A stretch of DNA of 20,771 bases from Alphaproteobacteria bacterium (GTDB lineage: Bacteria > Pseudomonadota > Alphaproteobacteria > Micavibrionales > Micavibrionaceae). This document shows positions 1-6,558 of this stretch, piece after piece. Below the pieces are notes generated by a model. That model was given only the letters and a program-made list of their open reading frames with translations, was not told where the DNA came from and did no database searches. The position numbers were made by a program, and so were the translations under genes. Positions within the stretch are counted from its first letter, which is position 1; each line of letters begins with the position of its first letter. The DNA is taken from assembly GCA_020442505.1 (NCBI GenBank), contig JAGRJZ010000036.1, positions 1-20,771 of the forward strand, written 5' to 3'.

Positions 1-28
1 GTTGAATAACTCACAACGGGAAACTGTT

Positions 29-358
29 ATGGACACGCAAAGCATTCGCATTCGATTGAAAGCCTTCGACCACCGCATTCTGGACGCGGCGGTGCGGGAA
101 ATCGTGAATACCGCCCGACGAACTGGCGCGGCGATTCGTGGTCCGATGCCCTTGCCGACGAACAAATCGCGCTACACGGTTTGCCGGTCTCCGCATGTCG
201 ACAAGAAATCGCAGGAGCATTTCGAGATGCGCACGCATAAGCGGTTGTTGGATATTATCGAACCCACTCCGCAGACGATCGACGCCTTGATGAAGCTGGA
301 TCTACCGGCGGGCGTGGATGTGGAAATTAAGTTGATGGACGCGGCGGCGGCCGCTTGA
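29..358 (+). CDS. rpsJ: 30S ribosomal protein S10
   Basis: Small-subunit protein of the 30S head that also serves as NusE in transcription antitermination complexes. The 109-residue product shows the S10 family core: IRIRLKAFDHRILD near the N-terminus, the RGPMPLPT segment, the FEMRTHKRLLDI block and the ending GVDVEIKL. I chose the ATG at 29 (MDTQSIRIRLK) because it matches the family N-terminus; the frame is also open upstream from a TTG at position 2. A purine patch, CGGGAAA, precedes this ATG but the Shine-Dalgarno match is weak. The protein ends in a short extra Met-Asp-polyAla tail, so it is a few residues longer than the usual 102-103. It is the first gene of the cluster; its promoter and anything upstream lie outside the window. 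Confidence 0.97.
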   Translation: MDTQSIRIRLKAFDHRILDAAVREIVNTARRTGAAIRGPMPLPTNKSRYTVCRSPHVDKKSQEHFEMRTHKRLLDIIEPTPQTIDALMKLDLPAGVDVEIKLMDAAAAA

Positions 359-428
359 TAAGGCGTTAACGTCATCCTCTGTTGCGTCCTTTGGCGCGAG
401 CATGATGGCAAAGATCGAGGAAAAGAAA

Positions 429-1223
429 ATGAGAACCGGTGTTATTGCACAAAAAGCAGGAATGACGCGAGTCTTCGACGAAGACGGGCGTCAGATCGGC
501 GTAACTGTCCTGAAGATCGACGGTTGTCAGGTCGTCGCCAACCGGACGGAAAAAAAAGACGGTTATACCGCTTTGCAGCTGGGTGCCGGGACAAAGGCGA
601 AGGTCAAAAACGTGTCGAAGGCCAATCGCGGTCATTTTGCGAAGGCAAAAGTCGCGCCGAAGCAAAAGCTGGTGGAATTTCGGGTCGCGCCGGAGAATAT
701 GGTTGATGTGGGCGCGGAGATCGGGGCGAATCACTTCGTGCCGGGGCAATATGTCGATGTGTGCGGGACCTCCAAAGGGAAGGGTTTCGCCGGTGCGATG
801 AAACGTCATAATTTCGGGGGGATGCGCGCCTCTCACGGGGTGTCTGTTTCCCACCGGGCGCATGGGTCCACCGGGCAATGTCAGGAGCCGGGGAAAGTCT
901 TTAAAGGCAAAAAGATGGCCGGGCATCTGGGGGACGAACGCGTTACGACCCAGAATTTGAGGGTTGTCGCCGTTGACGAAGAAGCCGGTCTGGTCTTGGT
1001 GCAAGGGGCCGTCCCCGGCGCGCGCGATGGCTGGATTTTGATTACGGACGCCATCAAGATGCCAGCGCCCGAGGGGGCGCCTTTGCCGGCCGGTCTGAAG
1101 AAGGCATCCACGCCGGAAGAAAAAGCCGATACGGCACAGCCGGTCGAAGATGGTACGAATGACCCCGTGCCTCTGGAGGAAGCCAAGACGGATAAGCCGG
1201 AAGCAGACAATAAGGAAGCGTAA
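429..1223 (+). CDS. rplC: 50S ribosomal protein L3, with acidic C-terminal tail
   Basis: Early-assembly 50S protein that binds 23S rRNA near the peptidyl transferase centre. The start MRTGVIAQKAGMTRVF is the family N-terminus and has a good Shine-Dalgarno (GAGGA, 421 region) about 8 nt upstream, so I reject the upstream in-frame ATGs at 402 and 405. The central KGKGFAGAMKRHNFGG and the GSTGQ...PGKVFKGKKMAGH stretch are diagnostic. Gln150 falls in the position that the PrmB methyltransferase modifies in E. coli L3 (family knowledge). Residues from about 214 to 264 form a Pro/Glu/Lys/Asp-rich, low-complexity tail beyond the normal fold, giving 264 residues against about 210 in E. coli. Longer L3 proteins occur in alphaproteobacteria. 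It lies 70 nt after rpsJ. Confidence 0.97.
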   Translation: MRTGVIAQKAGMTRVFDEDGRQIGVTVLKIDGCQVVANRTEKKDGYTALQLGAGTKAKVKNVSKANRGHFAKAKVAPKQKLVEFRVAPENMVDVGAEIGANHFVPGQYVDVCGTSKGKGFAGAMKRHNFGGMRASHGVSVSHRAHGSTGQCQEPGKVFKGKKMAGHLGDERVTTQNLRVVAVDEEAGLVLVQGAVPGARDGWILITDAIKMPAPEGAPLPAGLKKASTPEEKADTAQPVEDGTNDPVPLEEAKTDKPEADNKEA

Positions 1224-1230
1224 TTTTTAA

Positions 1231-1284
1231 ACGCGAGGATATAAGGTTTCGAAGTTTTTTCTTCGTTTCTTGGATTCCTCGCGT
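1231..1284. repeat. Long hairpin in the rplC-rplD spacer
   Basis: A perfect 9-bp inverted repeat, ACGCGAGGA (1231-1239) against TCCTCGCGT (1276-1284), encloses a second stem, CGAAG-TTTTTT-CTTCG (about 1250-1265). Together they would fold into a long two-tier hairpin in the mRNA. It sits 7 nt after the rplC stop and just before the rplD ribosome-binding site (AAGGA). The downstream arm is followed by A-rich rather than T-rich sequence, so it is not a standard intrinsic terminator. It could stabilise or process the mRNA, or be a member of a dispersed repeat family. Confidence 0.6.
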
Positions 1285-1306
1285 AAAAACAAAAAGGACG
1301 AAAGCA

Positions 1307-1927
1307 ATGAAAATTGCCGTAAAAACATTGGAAAACAAAGCTGCTGGAGAGATTGAGCTTCCAGACACGATTTACGCCGTGGACGTCAGAAATGACCTGA
1401 TCCACAGAGTTGTTCACTACCAGCTGAACAAACGTCGCGCAGGGACCCACAAGGTTAAGCAGCGCAGCGAAGTCTCGGGCACCGGGAAAAAGCCCTGGCG
1501 TCAGAAAGGGACCGGCCGCGCGCGGGCGGGCGATCTGAAGCGTCCACAGGATCGGGGCGGTGCCACGGTGTTTGGGCCCGTTGTACGTTCGCACGCGACG
1601 GATTTGCCGAAAAAGATCAGGGCGCTGGCCTTGAAAATGGCTTTGTCCAGCAAGGCGAAGGCTGGAAAGTTGATCGTTCTGGACGAGGCAAAGGCCAAAA
1701 CGCATAAAACAAAAACGATGGCCGAGGCCATCGGCAAGTTCGGGGTCGATTCGGCCGTCATTATCGGGGGAAAAGAAATCGACGTGAACTTTGCCTGCGG
1801 CTGCGCGAATTTGCCGCGGATCGATGTTCTGCCTTCGCAAGGTGCAAATGTGTATGATATCATCCGCCGCGATACGTTGATTTTGACAAAAGACGCGGTG
1901 AACGATTTGAACGAACGGTTGAAATAG
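1307..1927 (+). CDS. rplD: 50S ribosomal protein L4
   Basis: 50S assembly protein whose long loop lines the peptide exit tunnel; in gammaproteobacteria it also autoregulates the S10 operon. The 206-residue product carries the diagnostic loop VSGTGKKPWRQKGTGRARAG (about residues 56-75), followed by PQDRGGATVFGP and a C-terminal Rossmann-like half with VLDEAKAKTHKTK and GANVYDIIRRDTLILTKDAV. The loop looks intact and normal. The ATG at 1307 has AAGGA 8-9 nt upstream. An 83-nt spacer with a strong hairpin separates it from rplC. Whether L4 autoregulation operates here cannot be judged, because the operon leader before rpsJ is outside the window. Confidence 0.97.
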   Translation: MKIAVKTLENKAAGEIELPDTIYAVDVRNDLIHRVVHYQLNKRRAGTHKVKQRSEVSGTGKKPWRQKGTGRARAGDLKRPQDRGGATVFGPVVRSHATDLPKKIRALALKMALSSKAKAGKLIVLDEAKAKTHKTKTMAEAIGKFGVDSAVIIGGKEIDVNFACGCANLPRIDVLPSQGANVYDIIRRDTLILTKDAVNDLNERLK

Positions 1928-1933
1928 CCTGTC

Positions 1934-1953
1934 ATCCCGGCGAAAGCCGGGAT
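1934..1953. repeat. REP-like palindrome in the rplD-rplW spacer
   Basis: ATCCCGGC-GAAA-GCCGGGAT is a perfect 8-bp stem with a GAAA tetraloop, seven bases after the rplD stop. The surrounding motif (GTCATCCCGGC...GCCGGGATC) has the look of the short dispersed palindromes scattered between genes in many proteobacteria. It would form a stable hairpin in the polycistronic mRNA, so it may protect the upstream message from 3' exonucleases. No T-tract follows, so a terminator is unlikely. A weaker inverted repeat around 1990-2007 lies further along the same spacer. Confidence 0.6.
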
Positions 1954-2031
1954 CGGGTGGGATTTCGTTGTAAACGTGAAATAACCCGGCCCCGGATTTT
2001 TCCGAGGTGGCAAAGAAGGAGAGAGAAAACG

Positions 2032-2346
2032 ATGGCAAAGGCAAAAAAAATAGAACCCCAAGCGTGGATGTACGATGTGATTTCGTCGCCCGTTGTGACG
2101 GAAAAATCAACGATGGGATCTGCCTATGGGCAGGTAACCTTCCGCGTGCCGTTGACCGCGACGAAGCCGCAAGTAAAAACGGCGGTTGAAACGCTATTCG
2201 ACGTGAAGGTTAAAGGGGTGAATACTTTGATCCTGAAGGGGAAAACAAAGCGCTTCAAAGGCCGAGTCGGCAAACGCAGCGATGTCAAAAAAGCGATCGT
2301 GACGCTCGAAGACGGTCAGACGATTGACGTCGGGGTAGGGGTTTAG
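2032..2346 (+). CDS. rplW: 50S ribosomal protein L23
   Basis: 50S protein at the tunnel exit and docking site for trigger factor and SRP. The product has 104 residues. Family features are YDVISSPVVTEKST near the N-terminus, the NxQVTFRVPLTATKPQVKTAVE-type block, LFDVKVKGVNTLILKGKTKRFKGRVGKRSDVKKAIVTL and the ending GQTIDVG. I chose the ATG at 2032 (MAKAKKIEPQ) because AAGGAG lies at 2016-2021 with suitable spacing; the frame is open further upstream to 1957, but that part overlaps a palindromic repeat and is not L23-like. The spacer to rplD is 104 nt, long for this operon. Confidence 0.96.
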   Translation: MAKAKKIEPQAWMYDVISSPVVTEKSTMGSAYGQVTFRVPLTATKPQVKTAVETLFDVKVKGVNTLILKGKTKRFKGRVGKRSDVKKAIVTLEDGQTIDVGVGV

Positions 2347-2417
2347 AGAGACGCTGAAAAGCAAATACACCGAGGCAAATCGGCAAAACAGCGATCAAGA
2401 AAAAATGAGGCAATAAA

Positions 2418-3248
2418 ATGGCACTGAAAAAACACAATCCGACGACGCCGGGGACGCGCCAGCTGGTGACGATCGACCGCCGTGATCTGTGGAAAGGCGC
2501 CCCGGAAAAGAAATTGACCGAAGGCTTGAAAAAAACCGGCGGGCGGAATAATTACGGCCGGGTCACCGCGCGCCATATCGGCGGCGGGGCGAAACGTCGT
2601 TACCGCTTGATCGACTGGAAGCGCTCGAAATACGATGTTTCCGGGACCGTGGAGCGGATCGAGTACGACCCGAACCGGACGGCTTTTATTGCTCTCGTCG
2701 TTTACGAAGACGGAGAAAAAGCCTATATTTTGGCACCGCAACGTCTGGCCGCCGGGGATGTGGTTGTGTCTGGTGAAAAGACCGATGTAAAACCTGGCAA
2801 CGCGATGCAACTGAAGAATATCCCGGTCGGGACGATCGTCCATAATATCGAGCTGAAGCCCGGGAAAGGCGGGCAAATGTGCCGCAGCGCCGGGACTTAT
2901 GCCCAGCTGGTCGGGCGGGATCAGGGTTATGCCCAGGTTAAGCTGGCATCCGGCGAGCTTCGTAAGGTGCGCCAGGAATGTATGGCGACGATCGGCGCCG
3001 TTTCCAACCCGGATCACATGAACACGAATGACGGAAAGGCGGGTCGTACCCGCTGGAAAGGTCGTCGTCCGCATGTGCGTGGCGTGGCGATGAACCCGGT
3101 CGACCACCCGCTGGGCGGGGGGGAAGGGAAATCTGCCGGAGGCCGCCATCCGGTGACGCCTTGGGGGAAACCGACCAAGGGCTATAAGACCCGCAAAAAT
3201 AAAGCGACGGACAAATATATTATTCGTCGTCGGAAAGCGAAAAAATAG
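2418..3248 (+). CDS. rplB: 50S ribosomal protein L2
   Basis: Core 50S protein needed for subunit association and peptidyl transferase activity. The 276-residue length is normal. The N-terminal KKHNPTTPGTRQLV, the GGGAKRRYRLIDWKR segment and the RSAGTYAQLVGRDQGYAQVKL block are family signatures. The C-terminal RGVAMNPVDHPLGGGEGK includes His230, the equivalent of the conserved E. coli His229. The ATG at 2418 is preceded by GAGG in AATGAGGCAATAAA. A 71-nt spacer separates it from rplW, with only a small CCGA/TCGG stem. Confidence 0.98.
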   Translation: MALKKHNPTTPGTRQLVTIDRRDLWKGAPEKKLTEGLKKTGGRNNYGRVTARHIGGGAKRRYRLIDWKRSKYDVSGTVERIEYDPNRTAFIALVVYEDGEKAYILAPQRLAAGDVVVSGEKTDVKPGNAMQLKNIPVGTIVHNIELKPGKGGQMCRSAGTYAQLVGRDQGYAQVKLASGELRKVRQECMATIGAVSNPDHMNTNDGKAGRTRWKGRRPHVRGVAMNPVDHPLGGGEGKSAGGRHPVTPWGKPTKGYKTRKNKATDKYIIRRRKAKK

Positions 3249-3293
3249 CTGATTAGCTAATTGGCAAGTGACGAGTGAAGCGAGGAACAAAAA

Positions 3294-3563
3294 ATGGCAC
3301 GTAGCGTATGGAAAGGTCCGTTTGTGGATCGTTATCTTCTGAAAAAGGTGGAAGACCACATGGCGGGCAAAATGAAGGGCGTCATCCAGACTTGGTCGCG
3401 CCGCTCGACGATTTTGCCGAACATGGTGGGGATTACCTTCGGAGTCCATAACGGCAAGAAGTTTATTCCCGTTCTGGTAACGGATCAGATGATCGGTCAC
3501 AAGCTGGGTGAGTTCGCGCCGACGCGGACGTATCGCGGCCACGGGGCGGATAAGAAGAAGTAA
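3294..3563 (+). CDS. rpsS: 30S ribosomal protein S19
   Basis: 30S head protein that forms a pair with S13 and contacts the A-site region. The 89-residue product is close to the usual 92. Signatures include RSVWKGPFVDRYLLKKV at the N-terminus, IQTWSRRSTILPNMVG in the middle, and the end motif GHKLGEFAPTRTYRGHG. The ATG at 3294 follows GCGAGGAACAAAAA, a good ribosome-binding site. A short TTAGCTAA palindrome lies in the 45-nt spacer after rplB. Confidence 0.97.
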   Translation: MARSVWKGPFVDRYLLKKVEDHMAGKMKGVIQTWSRRSTILPNMVGITFGVHNGKKFIPVLVTDQMIGHKLGEFAPTRTYRGHGADKKK

Positions 3564-3573
3564 AAAATCTCAT

Positions 3574-3595
3574 GGTTTTTGCGTGGTCAAAAACC
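3574..3595. repeat. Hairpin in the rpsS-rplV spacer
   Basis: GGTTTTTG (3574-3581) and CAAAAACC (3588-3595) form a perfect 8-bp stem with a 6-nt loop (CGTGGT), eleven bases after the rpsS stop. Flanking CA/TG can extend it past one mismatch. A second small CCTCC/GGGGG stem follows near 3609-3625. No U-tract follows the first stem, so readthrough into rplV is expected. Confidence 0.5.
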
Positions 3596-3648
3596 TTGGG
3601 CAAGTTTGTCCTCCCTAGATGGGGGTTGAAAAGTAAAGGAAGAGAAAA

Positions 3649-4026
3649 ATGGGACAGGTTGCGAACGAGCGCCGCGAAGGCGCTAACGAAGCCCGGGCGA
3701 TGGCGAAATATATTCGCGTCAGTCCGCAGAAGCTGAACCTTGTGGCGCAGACCATCCGGGGGAAGAATGCGGAGCGTGCGCTGATTGATCTGGAGTTTTC
3801 TCCCAAACGCGTGGCGGAAGATGTTCGGAAGGTTCTTCAATCCGCCGTGGCAAACGCAGAGAACAACCATAATCTGGACGTGGATCGTTTGATCGTGGCC
3901 GAAGCGACCGTCGGGAAAAGCGTGACGATGCGCCGTTTCCGGGCTCGTGCGCGCGGCCGCGCCAGCCGGATCGAAAAACAGTTTAGCCGCTTGACAGTCG
4001 TCGTGCGCGAGAAAGAGGAAGAATAA
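3649..4026 (+). CDS. rplV: 50S ribosomal protein L22
   Basis: 50S protein with a beta-hairpin reaching into the exit tunnel beside L4. The product has 125 residues, with a short N-terminal extension (MGQVANERREGANEARAM) before the family core AKYIRVSPQKLNLVAQTIRGK. The tunnel hairpin VGKSVTMRRFRARARGRASRI is present without obvious deletions of the kind that give macrolide resistance. It ends in ReKEEE acidic residues. AGGAAGAG lies about 6 nt before the ATG at 3649. rplV is followed by rpsC after 3 nt. Confidence 0.96.
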   Translation: MGQVANERREGANEARAMAKYIRVSPQKLNLVAQTIRGKNAERALIDLEFSPKRVAEDVRKVLQSAVANAENNHNLDVDRLIVAEATVGKSVTMRRFRARARGRASRIEKQFSRLTVVVREKEEE

Positions 4027-4029
4027 ACA

Positions 4030-4716
4030 ATGGGACAAAAAGTTAATCCAATCGGGATGCGCGTCGGGATCAACCGGACGTGGGATTCACGCTGGTTCGC
4101 GGATCGTGGCTATGCCGACAAATTGGTGGCGGATCTGAAGCTGCGCGAATATGTAAAGGATAAGCTCAAGGCGGCTGGGATTTCCAAGGTCATCGTCGAG
4201 CGTGCGGCCAAGAACACGAAAGTCACGGTCTATACCGCACGGCCGGGCGTAATTATCGGAAAAAAAGGCGCGGATATCGAAAAGCTGCGTCGGGATTTGT
4301 CCAAACGCGCCGGGGGCGATGTGGCGCTCAACATCGTTGAGATCCGCAAGCCGGAAATCGATGCGCAGCTGGTCGCCGAGGGCGTGTGCCAGCAGCTGGA
4401 ACGCCGGGTCTCCTTCCGTCGTGCGATGAAGCGGGCGGTGCAGTCCGCTCTGCGGCTGGGAGCCCAGGGGATTCGAATCAACGTTTCAGGTCGTTTGGGT
4501 GGGGCGGATATCGCTCGGACCGAGTGGTATCGTGAGGGGCGCGTGCCTTTGCATACGCTCCGCGCGGATCTGGATTACGGTTTTGCCGAGGCATTGACGA
4601 CCTATGGGATTATCGGTGTCAAGGTGTGGCTGTACAAAGGCGACATTATGGAGCACGACCCGCTGGCCCGTGACAAACGGATCGCGGAAAGCGGTGGTGG
4701 CGTGCCCAGACAGTAA
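4030..4716 (+). CDS. rpsC: 30S ribosomal protein S3
   Basis: 30S protein at the mRNA entry tunnel with helicase-like contacts to mRNA. The 228-residue product begins MGQKVNPIGMRVGINRTWDSRWF, a classic S3 start. The KH domain loop is GKKG at residues 77-80, inside RPGVIIGKKGADIEKLR. The C-terminal half contains AQGIRINVSGRLGGADIARTEWYREGRVPLHTLRADLDYG and WLYKGDI. Its ribosome-binding site (GAGGAAG) overlaps the end of rplV, so the two are likely translationally coupled. It is followed by an unusually long 191-nt gap before rplP. Confidence 0.98.
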   Translation: MGQKVNPIGMRVGINRTWDSRWFADRGYADKLVADLKLREYVKDKLKAAGISKVIVERAAKNTKVTVYTARPGVIIGKKGADIEKLRRDLSKRAGGDVALNIVEIRKPEIDAQLVAEGVCQQLERRVSFRRAMKRAVQSALRLGAQGIRINVSGRLGGADIARTEWYREGRVPLHTLRADLDYGFAEALTTYGIIGVKVWLYKGDIMEHDPLARDKRIAESGGGVPRQ

Positions 4717-4907
4717 TCAAAAGGCGGGAACCGGAAACTGAAAAAACTTCTGGCCTTCCTGAAAAAACTGCGGTATAGTCCGCGCCGGAATTTGAGAAAG
4801 TTTAGGGAATATCCCCATATAGGAACTCTGGCCCCTTGGCCAAAAGCCTATGTGAGCGATCTTTTTTTGTGTGTATAGATTGAAGAGTTAAGAAGCGAGC
4901 AAAAGCA
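4717..4907 (+). promoter_or_regulatory. Long rpsC-rplP spacer: candidate internal promoter and leader
   Basis: In most bacteria rpsC and rplP are nearly adjacent; here 191 nt separate them. The stretch holds two copies of an 11-mer, a TATAGT box (4774-4779) resembling a sigma70 -10 element, then about 125 nt of leader with small stems: GGGA-ATA-TCCC near 4805, and TGGCC-CCTT-GGCCA at 4829-4842. A T7 run follows at about 4862. No convincing -35 is seen at 17 nt from the TATAGT box. It may supply a second promoter, or a regulatory leader, for the rplP-rplO half of the cluster. No coding sequence was found in it. Confidence 0.4.
4738..4769 (+). repeat. Direct repeat CTGAAAAAACT, copies 21 bp apart
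   Basis: CTGAAAAAACT occurs at 4738-4748 and again at 4759-4769. The start-to-start distance is 21 bp, two helical turns, and the second copy ends 4 bp before the TATAGT box. Phased A-tracts of this kind can act as bent DNA or as an activator or operator pair just upstream of a promoter. That role is inference; the exact repeat itself is visible. Confidence 0.6.
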
Positions 4908-5321
4908 ATGCTGCAACCGAAAAAGACAAAGTTCAGAAAGCAACATAAGGGCCGCATTCACGGGAATGCAAAAGGCGGTTCGGCTCTAAATTTTGGTGCT
5001 TACGGTCTGAAAGCGCTTCAGCCTGAGCGTATTACCGCACGCCAGATCGAGGCCGCGCGGCGGGCGATCCAGCGTCACGTCAAACGGCAAGGAAAATTAT
5101 GGATTCGGATTTTTCCCGATGTGCCGGTTTCTAAGAAACCTCTTGAGGTGCGTCAAGGGAAAGGAAAAGGGTCTCCAGAGTTCTGGGCGTGCCGGGTGAA
5201 GCCGGGACGGATCATGTTTGAAATGGATGGCGTTCCGGAAGGCCTTGCGCGCGAGGCCCTGTCCCTCGCTGCGGCGAAGCTGCCGATTAAAACGAAAATT
5301 GTGGCCCGTATCGGGGAGTAA
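4908..5321 (+). CDS. rplP: 50S ribosomal protein L16
   Basis: 50S protein near the A-site that contacts tRNA. The 137-residue length is typical. Signatures are MLQPKKTKFRKQHKGR at the start, FGAYGLKALQPERITARQIEAARRA, and the PLEVRQGKGKGSPEFW block, whose Arg aligns with the E. coli Arg81 hydroxylation site (family knowledge). KPGRIMFEMDGVPE follows. It is the first gene after the long rpsC-rplP spacer. The ribosome-binding site is modest (AAGAAGCGAGCAAAAGCA). The stop is 4 nt before rpmC. Confidence 0.97.
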   Translation: MLQPKKTKFRKQHKGRIHGNAKGGSALNFGAYGLKALQPERITARQIEAARRAIQRHVKRQGKLWIRIFPDVPVSKKPLEVRQGKGKGSPEFWACRVKPGRIMFEMDGVPEGLAREALSLAAAKLPIKTKIVARIGE

Positions 5322-5325
5322 AGAG

Positions 5326-5517
5326 ATGAAAGCAGAAGAATTGAACACGAAAACGATTGATGAGCTGAAAAAACTTTTGCTGGAGATGAAAAAGCAGCAG
5401 TTTAACCTGCGGTTTCAAAAATCACAGGGCCAGCTGGAAAACACGGCGCAGTTTCGTGCCTTGCGGCGTGATATTGCGCGGGTAAAAACATTTATGGCGC
5501 AGAAAAAAGCCGCCTGA
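5326..5517 (+). CDS. rpmC: 50S ribosomal protein L29
   Basis: Small helical 50S protein beside the tunnel exit. The 63-residue product reads MKAEELNTKTIDELKK, then EMKKQQFNLRFQKSQGQLENTA and RRDIARVKT, the standard L29 two-helix hairpin. I chose the ATG at 5326, just after the rplP stop with GGGAG upstream, over a longer frame that opens inside rplP at 5218. It is tightly packed between rplP (4 nt) and rpsQ (15 nt). Confidence 0.96.
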   Translation: MKAEELNTKTIDELKKLLLEMKKQQFNLRFQKSQGQLENTAQFRALRRDIARVKTFMAQKKAA

Positions 5518-5532
5518 GAAGGAGAATAAACC

Positions 5533-5823
5533 ATGCCACGCCGCATTTTGGAAGGAAACGTCGTTAGCGACAAGATGGATAAGACGGTGACCGTTTTGGT
5601 CGAGCGTCGTTTTATGCATCCGGTTTATAAAAAATATGTGAAACGTACGGATAAATACGCAGCTCACGACGAGATGAACGCCTATAAATGCGGCGATCGG
5701 GTGCGGATTGAGGAATGCCGTCCAATCTCTAAACGGAAAACGTGGCAGGTTCTTGATAACGCTACGGCGGCTTCGGAAGAGGCGCCGAAAAAAGCAACAT
5801 CCAAAAATAAGAAGGATGCGTAA
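5533..5823 (+). CDS. rpsQ: 30S ribosomal protein S17
   Basis: 30S primary-assembly protein with an OB fold. The 96-residue product has the expected GNVVSDKMDKTVTVLVERRFMHPVYKKYVKRTDKYAAHDE and GDRVRIEECRPISKRKTW blocks. After the core, about 22 residues form an Ala/Glu/Lys-rich tail (from about residue 75), longer than the E. coli protein. AAGGAGAATAAACC precedes the ATG. rplN starts 3 nt after its stop. Confidence 0.97.
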   Translation: MPRRILEGNVVSDKMDKTVTVLVERRFMHPVYKKYVKRTDKYAAHDEMNAYKCGDRVRIEECRPISKRKTWQVLDNATAASEEAPKKATSKNKKDA

Positions 5824-5826
5824 ACA

Positions 5827-6195
5827 ATGATTCAGATGCAGACAGTCATGGATGTCGCCGATAATAGCGGCGCGAAGAAGGTCCAGTGCATCAAGGTGCT
5901 GGGAGGCTCTCACCGCCGGACGGCCGGCGTTGGTGATATAGTTAAAGTGTCCGTCAAGGAAGCGATTCCCCGCGGCCGTGTTAAAAAAGGTCAGGTAATG
6001 GACGCGGTGATCGTTCGTACCTCTCACGGGTTGCGGCGCGCGAACGGCGAAGTGATTCGTTTCGACGGGAACGCAGCGGTGCTTGTGAATAAAAGCAAGG
6101 AGCCGATCGGGACGCGTATTTTTGGGCCGGTCACGCGGGAGCTGCGTGCCTTGGGATTTATGAAGATTATTTCACTCGCGGCGGAGGTGCTCTAG
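5827..6195 (+). CDS. rplN: 50S ribosomal protein L14
   Basis: 50S protein at the subunit interface. The 122-residue length is exact for the family. MIQMQTVMDVADNSGAKKVQCIKVLGG is the canonical start, and GTRIFGPVTRELR with the ending FMKIISLAAEVL is the canonical end. The ribosome-binding site (AAGGA in AAGAAGGATGCG) lies inside the end of rpsQ. It is closely linked to rpsQ upstream and rplX downstream (3 nt each). Confidence 0.98.
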   Translation: MIQMQTVMDVADNSGAKKVQCIKVLGGSHRRTAGVGDIVKVSVKEAIPRGRVKKGQVMDAVIVRTSHGLRRANGEVIRFDGNAAVLVNKSKEPIGTRIFGPVTRELRALGFMKIISLAAEVL

Positions 6196-6198
6196 ATC

Positions 6199-6522
6199 AT
6201 GACCCAGGCGAAAATGAAAATTAGGAAAGGCGATCAGGTTATCGTTCTGACCGGTAAGGATAAAGGCGCGAAGGGAGAGGTTCTAAAGGCGATCCCCTCA
6301 GAGAGTCGTGTCGTCGTCCAGGGGGTCAATGTGGTGACCCGCCACAAAAAGCCGACACAGTTCAGCGCCGGAGGGATTGAAAAAATCGAAAAAGCGATTC
6401 ACGTCTCGAATGTGGCGTTGGTGGACCCGAAAGAAGCCACTGCAACCCGGGTTGGCTACAAAATTTTGAAGGATGGCAAGAAGGCCCGTGTGGCTAAAAA
6501 GTCAGGCGAGACGATCGGGTAA
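6199..6522 (+). CDS. rplX: 50S ribosomal protein L24
   Basis: 50S assembly-initiator protein near the tunnel exit. The 107-residue product shows the KOW motif (KGDQVIVLTGKDKGAKGEV, about residues 10-28), followed by VVVQGVNVVTRHKKPTQFSAGGIEKIEKAIHVSNV. I placed the start at 6199, with GGAGGTG at 6182-6188 inside the end of rplN. A second in-frame ATG at 6214 (MKIRKGDQV) would also fit the family and has poorer spacing. A 78-nt spacer follows before rplE. Confidence 0.95.
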   Translation: MTQAKMKIRKGDQVIVLTGKDKGAKGEVLKAIPSESRVVVQGVNVVTRHKKPTQFSAGGIEKIEKAIHVSNVALVDPKEATATRVGYKILKDGKKARVAKKSGETIG

Positions 6523-6558
6523 ATGAATTAAAGGCGAATTAAGAAGAGGGCGTAAAAA

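Noticed and set aside
402..428. Upstream in-frame ATG codons for rplC
   Set aside because: The ATG at 429 gives the family N-terminus and has GAGGA at the right distance; the extra nine residues have no L3 counterpart.
1957..2031. Upstream extension of the rplW frame
   Set aside because: It is translated from the palindromic spacer, is Arg-rich and not L23-like, and AAGGAG points to the ATG at 2032.
881..2110. Long minus-strand open frame (409 codons) opposite rplC, rplD and the spacers
   Set aside because: It lies antisense to two certain ribosomal genes, has no family resemblance and its composition is that of a shadow frame.
2343..3542. Long minus-strand open frame (399 codons) opposite rplB and rpsS
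   Set aside because: Entirely antisense to highly conserved genes; low-complexity, Arg/His-rich translation typical of a shadow.
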